Of a stretch of DNA of 64,000 nt, positions 34,000 to 43,680 are shown piece after piece. Every line of letters starts with the position of its first letter. Positions within the stretch are counted from its first letter, which is position 1. Under the pieces are notes generated by a model that saw only the letters and a list, made by a program, of their open reading frames with translations, had not been told where the DNA came from and ran no database searches. The DNA lies in the NCBI GenBank assembly GCA_948099385.1, contig CANUEZ040000031.1, positions 3,031,001-3,095,000 on the forward strand. The letters run 5' to 3'. A program made the position numbers and the translations under genes. The DNA is from Fasciola hepatica. Its lineage: Eukaryota > Platyhelminthes > Trematoda > Plagiorchiida > Fasciolidae.

Positions 34000-35705
34000 A
34001 GGGTTTCCACGCACAGGAGCATTGGGGTCTAAGTCAACGTTAGAAGTGCGAAGCCGGCAGTGCGACGTAAGGGTTGTTGTTAAGCAGGTGAGCCCGGGTT
34101 TGGGAGGGCGCTCTCAAGAAAAGAGTGGCCGCTTGGTGGGTAGAGTAACCGGGTGGGGCTTGGGTATTAAGGTAGTGAGTAATGATATGCGAGATGGTAG
34201 AAAGTACTGGTGACTGAGTTCAACGGGATACATGATAGGCGGGGAGTTATTGCTCCATCAGGACCGACGAAATAAATGTGGTCTTTTGGGCTGGCCCATC
34301 TTGTGTTCGGGGAAAAGCTTCGAGTTCAGCAATCGAGACCGTTGATTACCATTCAACTTTTCGTTATCTAAATCAATCGTCGGAAGGAGGGAAGTTGGTT
34401 ACAGAGGTTTGGTTGGGGGTGCTGGCCTTCATCCAGGTGGCTGGAAAACTGTTTTGGCATACCTAGGTGGCATGAAACATTTGGTCCCGATGAGTGATTA
34501 TGCCTTACTTAGCAGTCCTTTTAGCCTGTATTTCAGTGTGAAGTTGGTGGAACTTTGTCGACTGGTCGGGGTACGAGGCCAATACAGCTTGGCGAAGTTG
34601 GCTGCTTTAGGGCGATGCTGAGTTGTGTCCTGCTCTCCGGTGGGCATGGATTATTTCGAGTGCACTCGGAGTGATTTTTGAAGGTTTTGGATGGGCACTG
34701 GGAAGACTTAGGGGGGATTACGTGAGTAGCCGGTGTAGCCGAAAGCTGTGGGGGCATAGAATACTGTCGATTTATGGGCCGCTTGACTTCATAATAGAAC
34801 CACACCTTTATGAACTGTTTGTGCCCGCAAGACGGTGAGACATAATTTAGGATTTGGCGGATCTTTGGCAACAGGCTTCCTCCAAATCTTATTCGGTGTT
34901 GATACAGTGGGCAGTAGGTTGGCATAAGCAGTAACAGGCCTTAATACAAGGGACTTTGGTGGTCCTGGGCTAACAGAAAGTGGGGCACGAATATCGATGC
35001 TATTTGTGGAAATAGAGGTTGATGATAGAAGGCAGGGCCGTCTACTAGGATGGTGGAGAGGAGAACGGATGTTGGTTGGATCCAAGGCAACTGGCATAGT
35101 GCAGGTAACTGAGGACGTTTCGTTGAGGAGTTGCTCAACAGGCGGTGAGGCGGCTGGGAGACTGGGTTTTTTAGACAGAGTCTGCGCTGGTGATGCTGAG
35201 ACACTTTTCAATAATCGAAGCACCCCTCTTCAAAGGACAGTTTTATTCGATAATATTCTGATTCTTTTAATGGGGCGGCGTTGGCAACGATTTGCAAAGT
35301 GCTTGTGAATTCTCAGCTGTTATTTCGTCGATGAATTTGAACTTCAAATGGCAGTGCTTGCGTTGTGACCTTTTGCGCATCCGCTTGAAATATCACCTGT
35401 GGTGCGCCAAGTCTCAAGCCTTCGGTACGATGGGTTTGGACGGCGGAAGGAGCAGCCGGTCGAGACTGTTGAGGGCTACAGCTTTTTTGGCGTTGGTTAT
35501 AAGCTTGGTAATTCCGGTAGCTACTAAGTCAAAGACACGGCCTGCCTCGGCTAGGCTTTGAAGATTAGCTATAGGAGAAGATTCCAATGTGCTACATATC
35601 GGAAATGTCTTTGATAGAATATCGTCAATTGACTGGATCTGGCTCTGTAGGTCTGCCAACCTACGATCCGCTTCTTTGATCTTTCTGTTGGCTGCTTTAT
35701 ACATG
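34000..35705 (-). pseudogene. CR1 ORF1 with helical N-terminus and Pro-rich linker
   Basis: The minus-strand frame at 35414-35704 (96 codons) reads KIKEADRRLADLQSQIQSID and ITNAKKAVALNSLDRLLLPP. It looks strongly helical, fitting the coiled-coil start of CR1 ORF1 proteins, which bind element RNA. Downstream frames at 34789-35223 and 34533-34925 are Pro/Ser/Thr-rich. Frameshifts occur near 35400 and 34930. I do not see an intact zinc knuckle. Confidence 0.65.
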
Positions 35706-35710
35706 TCAAC

Positions 35711-36139
35711 TAGAGCTACTGAGCATGGACTAACGGCAGGCCGGAGTTTTATTCTTCTTAGTTTTTGTGTGCCCGAGTCCGAGTTGCTCGGTTCGCATGT
35801 TTATGGAGTGTCTTCGGAGCTCCCAAAGGTATTTCAGGAGATAACGTGACGAAAGTGGAAAGATTATGGGACACAAGGTTTAACTTTTCGAGAGTGTCAA
35901 ATCAAGTAAAAGAATGGGTTTTTTTAGTATTTCTAGTTAGGTTCCATACGGTTATAAGGCCTAAAAACATAAAAACCAAAAAAACCTCGAGAGAATGCGG
36001 ACACGGTGTAGCACATTATCGGAGCTGTTGCCTTACTGAAGTCACAAAACTTGCCACAATGTATTGCACAGAAGCATTCAAAGCAAGGCCGTTTCCGAAC
36101 CTGCCCCGAAACCAAACGGAATATGTTGCCCAGATAGTT
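35711..36139. other. Interval between CR1 no. 2 and the next 3'-end copy
   Basis: May include the 5' UTR of CR1 no. 2. Frames here are short and the plus-strand frame at 35765-36148 has no motif. Nothing else is seen. Confidence 0.4.
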
Positions 36140-37470
36140 GATAATTGATAATTGATAATTGTATATTTCTCGACCGTGGTCAGGGCACATGCACAAGGCA
36201 AGATCAGAAAATACAGCAGTACATAACAATGTGAAGTATTCACAATTTTTAAATTCAAGAATCACACAGTAACCGAAATAGAACAGTAAATTCGTGTAGT
36301 GTTTGAGTGAACTGAAGCGGTAATGGTTAAAGCGGGAGTTATTAACCGGTTTCGAATTCGGAGAGGGCGGTGGGGATAGCTGGACAAACGTGGGAATTCT
36401 GGTATAAGCGACACTGGAGAATGATGAAATGTGCGGTGGTTGCAAGGATCATAAAACAATCGGCGTCGGATATCACAGCATGGACAGCAAGTTGGGGCAG
36501 GAATAATACACGACACGCATTATGGGTGCGGAAAACTGGCAGCGACGGTCCACGGCACCCAGAAGAGGACACCAGGGTGTGCCAACTGGATAGTTGGATG
36601 GTTACTAACGAGTAACCGGGCGGAAGAGTTACCAAAGAACAAAACTAAAAGTAAAGTCCGCATGGTATTATCAACGTGCAATCAGAGATGTCAGTGGAAT
36701 ATGGAAGATTGATCTAGCATTGGATAACTAATTGTGGGGGGGAGCATGTGAAGTAAATGCAATTGAGTCAAATGTGATAATGAGACAGACCTTTTGTGCG
36801 GGTGATTTCAGTGTCATATGGAACTTCACATGAAAGCGGAAAACTTCACAAGGAATGCCGTGAACTTTTGAAGAGCACGAGTGGTGTATGGACGCAGAAG
36901 AAGCTTCCAAAGAGGAGCCGTCGAAGAAACAGACTAGTGGAGGCAAACACTACCGATACGGCTAGGCAGAAGTTGGAAGTGTACAGATAAACATTTTGTA
37001 TATGTGACAAGAGAATTATTAGCCGAATTCTCGTTGGCTACAGATGGCTGATATTCCGTTTCATAAAGACCTTGGTTGCAGGTGATGGTAGGTAGAATGG
37101 TGAAGGTAGCGGGCGATAAGGGGCCAGTTTGAAGAAGTGGACAGAATAGGTCGGGAATGCAGCGGCGATTGCTGGGTTCCGGTCATTGGTTTCGTACTGC
37201 GACGCGGAATGAATTGCGCTGTTGGAACGGAGTACTAGAAATGGACGTTGAGCAGGTGTGGGGTGATGATTGGTGTCAGGAATCAGCTCTGCGATCCGGT
37301 GAGACTTTCATGAGTGTTTGTTACTCCGGCTATAGGATTATGGTCAGCCGTGTACTGTGCCCCTTATAACGTCAGCAGGCGGGAGTATAGGTTTAAACCA
37401 CTGTCAATCCGATTGACAAAATCGTCTAGTCCGGGAGTAACGTCCAGTTGGCCGATGGCTACCTAAGTAA
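36140..37470 (-). mobile_element. 5'-truncated CR1 3'-UTR copy, 99% duplicate of 15863-17172
   Basis: On the minus strand it ends with 'gatcttgccttgtgcatgtg', then 'cgagaaatatac'. A clean tail of four ttgata(att) units follows at 36136-36160. The partner at 15863 lacks this tail, so the copy probably arrived by retrotransposition and primed on its own tail. The 5' edge is sharp at about 37470, where similarity to the partner stops. About ten substitutions separate the two copies. Confidence 0.9.
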
Positions 37471-37844
37471 ACAATGCGTCGTCTTTCAAGTGAAGGCCCA
37501 GTAAGGCGGAATGTCTCCTACCTGGCAGCCTAATTTATCATATTTTCATTTTCACGCAATGCATTACTGCTAATCCCTCTAATCATTTTCAAATCTTTGG
37601 ACTTCTTTCCTTTCTCTCCCCTTTACCTGCCTGCTGTGTCCTGTCTTCTGAATGCTATCACACACTTCTGTAGTGTCTGCTTTTCCACTGGTAATACACC
37701 AGATTTTCAGCACCATTGACGTAAGCACAACCGTGACAGCTCAAGGAGCCAACCGGAGAACACTCGTCAAAAACTCCAATCCCACGCAGGCAACATTCTT
37801 GCGTCTGCAGAGGGGCACACTTTTTCATCTGCCCCGATCGCGTT
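37471..37844. other. No gene recognised
   Basis: CT-rich plus strand between the CR1 copy and the first Gypsy block. A 96-codon frame at 37652-37942 crosses into the Gypsy block and has no motif. Confidence 0.4.
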
Positions 37845-39180
37845 CGTTGGGAAAGTCAACGAGAAAAGACCGCGGAGTGCCAACTGCGTGTGCTTTCACT
37901 AGGTCTGGGCACTTAAACCGCACACTGGCACGTGCAGGTTAAGTGTGTCACAAGTAGCTGCGGTGGTTCCTGCGGGCGCGGATCGTTCGGTCAACCAAGG
38001 GGTGGACAAAGTATAACCTGCCGATCGCTATACAGGTGCCCTCCCAGAAGCTCGCTCGCAATCAGGGCATAGATTTAGCAGTCTGGCGCGAGAACGAATA
38101 TGTCGCACTTGATGACGCCTAAAAACCTAACTAGTGCTGAAGGTCCTTGTAACCTCGAAATCCCTTGTGGGCTCAGACCGCAGCTCCATAGTTTTTGGGT
38201 CCTCGATGATATCTTGTGTGGATGGTATCCAGTCAGCTGAAGGGCAGGAGGAACAAGACAACAATGGAAATATTTAAGGTTACTCTAAGGTGAAGTATGA
38301 AAATAAATAAATGGTTGAAACCACTTTGTTGGCTATGAATTGACAGCAGTAATCTCCGGAAGGTGAATAGCAGGAAAATCGGAGGATGGAACAGGTAGCT
38401 ACATGGGGTAGGATGGAGGGGTTGGCATTAGGAGCGGGGCTCAGGGGCGATCCGCATTAGCTGGCTGCTTAATAGAAAATCCTCACACGTTCATCGCGGG
38501 AGGTGAGATTTTTTGGTGCTCACTACAACGAATTAAGTGGAGTCTCCTCCTCGATCAACACTGTGAGCGAAGTGGTGTAGGTTAGGCTTGGAAAGAACTG
38601 TCGTGGTCAGTCCTTCCGGCACTCCCTGTGTCCTGTGTATTGGTACCTAGTGTGAGCGCAGCCGGCGATGAAAGCATAGACCAATCGGAGAGCTGTCATT
38701 TCCGTGTCTTTGGCGGACGGATAATTTGAAAGCGGTGGGAGTTTCATCTAGAGCTGTAGGGTTATAGCGGCGTGTCGGGGGGGGGGGAATGAGCAGAACA
38801 CTAACGAAGTTGCTTAGCGGTAACGATGAAAAAGTAGATGTCCGCATTTTTCAAACAAACTGGCCTAAGCAGCAATACTCAGGGGGGTGTTCCACACGTA
38901 TGAGTTTTCTGTTCACTTATGGAATACAAAATGTATGCCCACAAAAAGTGGTTTCTCGATCGCCCGTCTTCAGTTGGAAGTCCGGTTGGGCTCTTTGTTG
39001 AGAAATATAGCAGGATGGCCGGCGAGCTGGATCGTCGGCGTTTATATGGTCGGCTTATGGGATGCCTGGGAGGTGAGTGCTGGTCACAAAGAATATGAGA
39101 AAGAGGAGACGGACGGCGTGGATTCGGCCAGAAAAGCTGGTTTATTTAGGTTCATGACAACAGCAACCCGTCAGCCACTT
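37845..39180 (-). repeat. Gypsy non-pol block (LTR/gag-like), copy A side
   Basis: Homologous to 41165-42300 in the same order, including 'gagaaaagac(c/g)g(c/t)ggagt(g/t)cca', 'aacaagacaac', 'aaggttactc', 'caaa(c/g)ttg(c/t)tta' and a following gatgaaaaa. A run of nine or more G lies at 38776. Its role is inferred from its place after the integrase. Confidence 0.6.
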
Positions 39181-39184
39181 TAGT

Positions 39185-39882
39185 CGATGACGAATGTTTC
39201 CCTGGGGTACGTAGGATCACTCAGGAGCCGGAGGGCACGTTGTAGAGGAGCTCGTGCCTCTGTCCTAAGGCAAGTGAGCCTACAGTCTTCGAGGTGTGGG
39301 TGCAGGTAAACCATCTTATCTTGTCCACCAGCCGCGAGAAGATCCAACTTACGCACCTAATTCGCTAGTCTGACAGCGTTATCCTTGTGATCGAAAGTGA
39401 CAGTGGACGCTCAGGCGACTGTCAGCAGAAAGTCGAAGGTCTCTGCCTAATGCGAGTTTGGCCTATGCAGTTTGAAGACCGGCCTTAAGATTGCAGCGGC
39501 AACCTAGGAGCGTTACTGGTAGCGATTCTCACCGGTCTTGGTTCTTGTGGGCTTCTAAGACTGCCTTGATTTTCCGATGAGAATGGTCTCCCATAGGGCT
39601 TGCTGAAGGGTGTAAGGCTGTCGTAGGAAAGCCGTGGGCGCTTCAACGTTGCAGGGGACTGCTGAAGGCTCCCTCAAGATGCAAGCCACGGTCTGTGGCA
39701 GCCATGATTAGACGAACAAATGCTGCAACCCGGTTTTCTAAGGGAGCTTTGGACTTTGATTCTTTAGACGCTTTACGCAGAGGTATGGCTAAAAACCGTC
39801 TGATGAAATGATCTACCTAGGTAAGAAGATGAATGCTACCTTCCGACAGAGAAAACGACCCGACTGGGTCAATAGGCATATG
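39185..39882 (-). pseudogene. Gypsy integrase core and C-terminus, copy A
   Basis: At about 39660-39720 the minus strand reads ATDRGLHLEGAFSS, matching the TDRG..FES block with the second catalytic Asp of the integrase core. The rest to 39185 aligns at base level with 42560-42960 of copy B (for example 'tctgtcctaagg' and 'agaaagtcgaag'). The frame is lost in most of it. Confidence 0.75.
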
Positions 39883-40330
39883 TTAGAGAAGGGAGTCGGA
39901 GGCTGGAAGTTTATACCGCTGATATTTTATGTCAATGAAATTTAGATAGTTGGCGCCAGATGGAGATACGGCCCATGTGAAGACATCAGGGTTCATGTAG
40001 TGCCAGACAAAACGGTTGCCGAAAAGTGGAGCGAAGGCTATTATACCTGAATGGCACCAAACGTTTAAGATTTTGAAAACCTGTCGCGTGAAATATGGAG
40101 GAGCGATTGGCTTCGGGTAGCCTTTGGGCATGTCACACTTTATTTGACTTTCGGCTGAAGGAATAAAGACCGGAAGCAGCCGCAGCATAGGAGTGCTATG
40201 GAGCTCACTAGCCTCGGAATTCTCTGCTTGCGCGGATGCAAGAGATTCGAGGTCCATCGGGCCGGAAGTGCTAAGACCTGTGTTCTGAAATCGCGACAGC
40301 ATGTCCGTACCAGTACCACCGACACCTTGG
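39883..40330 (-). pseudogene. Gypsy RNase H-integrase junction and zinc-binding N-terminus, copy A
   Basis: Part of a 229-codon frame. It reads DMLSRF (the D-LSR block after RNase H), then a Ser/Glu-rich spacer, then FTRQVFKILNVWCHSG and NRFVWHYMNPDVFTWAV. These are the positions of the HHCC module and the W-HGM-D-W block, with key His and Cys residues partly replaced. This domain normally holds zinc and helps the integrase bind LTR ends. Confidence 0.8.
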
Positions 40331-40500
40331 GTGTGGGGCACATCACTCGTGAAATTATGATGTGATCCAGATGTCGAAGTTCTCTGTGAGAGTAACTGTC
40401 CGTGGCGGTAAGCAAGAAGTAGATTTTTGGTTTGTGGTCGGTGTAGACCGTGAATTCCCAGCCAGCCAACTTGTGCGACGAGTGACAGATGCCTTGGCCG
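40331..40500 (-). pseudogene. Gypsy RNase H remnant, copy A
   Basis: The minus-strand frame reads GWEFTVYTDHKP, the TDHKPL block typical of Gypsy RNase H, then RELRHLDHI, matching the R..RHL..I block. Confidence 0.85.
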
Positions 40501-40650
40501 GGAGCGGGAGTTTCGCGGCCAAAACTGATACAATAAGATTATAACGGTTGCGGTTTTTGGAGAACAGTGCAACGGTTTTGAAGGTGTAGGCCACTTTTTT
40601 GTGCAGCAGCAAGCCTACAGCTTTGTCGGGTGAGTCGGGGACCAAAGTTT

Positions 40651-41141
40651 TCACCCTGTTGGCTTTTTTTGTGCCTCCAAGGCTATGTTGCTGACAACGC
40701 TCTTCAGTACAACAAATGCTTCTCGTGCTGTTCCCGCGGAAACCAGCTGCTTTGCTATGTCTTTCAATAGATCTGTGAGCGCCTGCATTAACTGAGCGCT
40801 TCGTGGAATCAATCGCAGTAAAAGGCTGATATACCCTTCGAGACACCGTAAGTGATCGAATGACATAAGCCCTAGACATACTGCGAATCATCCAGCTGTG
40901 TCATCTTACCCGTGGAGGTTACCTTGCAGACTAGAAACTCAAAGGTTTCCATGCCTATTTCACAAAGGTTCCCGTTGATCATGGCTCCGAGTCCAGACAA
41001 ACGGTCGAAAAATTTGTGTAGTTGCGCCAGACGCTCTGCCTTAGAAGTGCTGGCAATCAGGATGTCATCAAAACTAGCGAAAGCAAAAACTGAGCCATAG
41101 CAATCCACGTCGTTGAAGTTCTGGATAATTCGAGCGGCCAA
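40651..41141 (-). pseudogene. Gypsy reverse transcriptase C-terminal half, copy A
   Basis: 40872-41141 reads FASFDDILIASTSKAERLAQ, keeping both Asp residues of the YVDD-type box (at about 41057-41085). It continues with FFDRLSGLGAMIN and FEFLVCKVTSTG. At 40651-40866 the connection reads CLEGYISLLLRLIPRSAQLM then ALTDLL, the LGM.NFYRRFIP..A.L..PLT block. The N-terminal half of the reverse transcriptase is absent: the next bases upstream (41165) already belong to the non-pol block, so there is an internal deletion. Confidence 0.9.
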
Positions 41142-41164
41142 GTCTGGAGACTCACTGACTTAGC

Positions 41165-42300
41165 TTCTACGATCGCGTTCTTTGAGGAAATCAGCGAGAA
41201 AAGACGGTGGAGTTCCAACGGCGTGTACTCTCACAGGACCTGAGTACAGAGACTGCAAGCTTGCGTCTGCCAAGAAAGTGTTTGGGAATTAGCACTTGCG
41301 GTTGCCGCGTGCGCAAAACGTACAGTCGACCAAGCGATAGACAGAGTGTGATCATCTGATCTTTATGGGGGCCCCATCCTTGGAGGCCGCCCGCAAGAAG
41401 GCGTTCCATTTAGTAGCCCGGCAAACTAACGACTATGCCGCAGAAGACAACGCAAGTGAAATTATTAAACGATGCATATCCTTGTAACTTTGAAAATATT
41501 CGTGGGTTAGAACAGCAACTCAAATTCCTCGGATGTGGTGGAATCGCCTGTAGATGAAATTTGGTCACCTGTGGGGCAGAACAAACAAGACAACCGAAGA
41601 AAAGTTCAAGGTTACTCAGGAATGAGTGGATAATTTTGAGAAGTAAAAATAAACGACCGATTGAAATCATTTTATTCAAGTTAGGAGGGAATTGACAAAA
41701 TAATTCCTCAGAGGAGAAAAATAGAATAAAATAAAAGGGAGAACAGAAAATTACGTGCACTAAAATGTGGCCGTTGGCACTCGAAGCGAGACACTGAGGA
41801 GGGCCGCCGCAGTTGGCTACCCAACCCGAAAAACGTCGTGGGTTCCACTCGGGGAGTAAGATCGTTCGGTGCTTACGACGAAGGTGTCAGTGGAGTTTTC
41901 TCTCTGCTCACTCCAGTGAATGACCTGGTACAGGTTCGGTTTGGTAAAGGGATGTTTTGGCCCGTCTTTTCAAAAATGAATGCATCCTGTGTATAGGCCT
42001 CTTGTGCGATCGCTGCGGATGATGGATGGGAAGACTTACTGGAGGGCAGTCGGTATCCTGTCGTTAGCCAAAGGATGTTTTGAAAATGAACGATGCGAGG
42101 ACCCTCTAAAACTGCAGGCTTTTAGTGATGGTGTCTTGAGCTGGTGGATGAGCAGATTACCAACAAAGTTGTTTAGTGATGAAAAAGGAAACGGTAAAAT
42201 GCCTCAGCATGAAAAACAAACCACGAATCAGCCGCCACAACAGTGGGTAAAAAATATTAATTTTTATTTCTGTTTGCTTTTTTACTCATGGGATCCATTT
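41165..42300 (-). repeat. Gypsy non-pol block (LTR/gag-like), between copies
   Basis: Homologous to 37845-39180. Minus-strand frames at 41191-41409 and 41410-41760 show no CCHC or DTGA motif that would prove gag or protease. Placement between an integrase and a reverse transcriptase fits LTR plus gag. Confidence 0.6.
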
Positions 42301-43620
42301 TAGCGTACCTGAAAAACTGATGGGCTTCCTGATTACCTGTCCTTGGTTGGAAGTCAATGGAGGTGGCTCTGTTTTGAGACTGCGGTAAGGCAGCAAGGCA
42401 AATGGGTCACCGGCTTTCGTATGGTCTGCTCATGGGACAAAGCGGACTTCAGAGCTGGTCCTGAAGAATTCCATGGGGTGACATTGGGCGAAAAGCCGGT
42501 TTAAGTCGGTCCACGGTAACTGTTTACTTTCTGCCGCTGTGTTGGATGACGAACATATTCGCTAGGGGGCGTAGGACTCTGTGGGGGCAGAAGTACGCAA
42601 GCTATAGAGGAGCCCGGGCCTCTGTCCTAAGGAAAAAGTGCTTACAGTACTAGAAATATGGGTGCACGTAAGTCGTATTTTGTTTGCGAGCTGCGAGGTG
42701 TAGCTACGCATCTGGTGCTTTCTTCTGGCTGCGTAATCAGGATATTCAAGAGTGACGATGGACTTTGGGTTACCATGTCACCAGAAAGTCGAAGATAATA
42801 ACCGAATGTGAATTCGGCTGATGTGGTTTTTAGATGAGCCTTAAGAGCTTTGAGGAAACCTAAAAGTACTGGTGGTAGTGAATCCGGCCATTCGAGGTTT
42901 CTGTAAGCTGCTAAGGCTGCCTTGAGTTGTCGATGAAGACGTTCCACCATTCCGTTTGCTGACGGGTGGCGGGCTGTGGTATGAATGCGACGGGTGCCTA
43001 AACGTTAGGAAAACTGCCAAAGGCTTCCCCGAAATGCTAGCCGTGGTCTGTGATAACCAAGTTTGGACAACCAAATGCTGCCACCCAGTGTTCTAAGAAA
43101 GCTCCGGTGACTGTTTCGCCAGCTACATTAAGCAGGGGTATAGCTAAGGGTCATCTGGTGAAAAAATCTACACAAGTGAGAACATATATGCTGCCCCTTG
43201 GCGGAGGCAGCGGCCCTACCGGGTCGGCGCACACGTGTTGTAAGCATGAGTCATCAGCCTACGCACTTTCAACTGTCTTCACTGGATGCAGGTATGGGCC
43301 TACGCAGTGGCATCACTGTTCGTTTTGTGCCAATCATGGCGGTCACCAAGGAGTCTGTTAGAGGCCTTTATGCCCCAGTGGGACAAACCGTGTACGGTTC
43401 AGAAAACCTGTCGCCTGAAAGCCGACGATAGTACTGGTCATAGGTGGTCTTTGGACATGTCACAAAATATGTAACCTTCGGCTTAATGAATGGGAACCCA
43501 CCGGAGCAGCAGCCGTGAGGCGCTAGAGGGCTGTTCTTCCTCATAATATTCTGTTTGAGTGGATTCGATAGCCCCGATTTTGTCGAGCCGGGGGTGCTGA
43601 GGTCCAGGTTGTGGCGGCGA
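42301..43620 (-). pseudogene. Gypsy integrase, copy B
   Basis: 43050-43440 (read on the minus strand) gives a degraded zinc module and then WVAAFGCPNLVITDHG, the core Asp block. After one frameshift, 42642-42990 reads TTARHPSANGMVERLHRQLK, then AALAAYRNLEWPDSLPPVLL and TTSAEFTFG. This is the third catalytic Glu region plus the C-terminal block. It is the clearest evidence for the CsRn1/Kabuki affiliation. Upstream reverse transcriptase and RNase H of this copy are absent; CR1 DNA begins near 43640. Confidence 0.9.
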
Positions 43621-43680
43621 TATAGCGTGCCTGCGACAGGATTAGCGACACCTGAGATAATAATAACAACAATGATAATG

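Larger units (their letters stand above)
29114..35710 (-). mobile_element. CR1-type non-LTR retrotransposon no. 2, full-length but decayed
   Basis: In minus-strand order: ORF1 (34000-35705), endonuclease (33028-33850), reverse transcriptase (31330-32885), 3' UTR with AT tract at 30936-30958, and 3' end at 29114. Together this is about 6.6 kb. Every domain carries stops and frameshifts, and the catalytic box is altered. That 29114-31110 belongs to the same insertion is inferred from order and orientation. Confidence 0.8.
37845..43620 (-). mobile_element. Two head-to-tail decayed Gypsy (CsRn1/Kabuki-like) LTR elements
   Basis: Minus-strand order: integrase of copy B (43440-42540), non-pol block (42300-41165), RT-RNaseH-integrase of copy A (41141-39185), second non-pol block (39180-37845). 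The two non-pol blocks are homologous: 38400-38900 with 41790-42200, and 37845-38330 with 41165-41700. So a shared LTR/gag-like unit lies between the copies and again after copy A. The GMVERLHRQLKAAL-like integrase motif points to the CsRn1/Kabuki branch. I cannot place LTR ends or a primer-binding site. Confidence 0.75.

Noticed and set aside
41834..41850. tRNA-Trp-type primer-binding site for the Gypsy element (minus strand)
   Set aside because: Only a loose resemblance to the CsRn1 primer site, not repeated at the homologous place near 38490; not enough to call.
41765..41860. tRNA gene
   Set aside because: A vague T-arm-like string but no consistent cloverleaf or anticodon arm; no tRNA or rRNA gene was recognised anywhere in the window.
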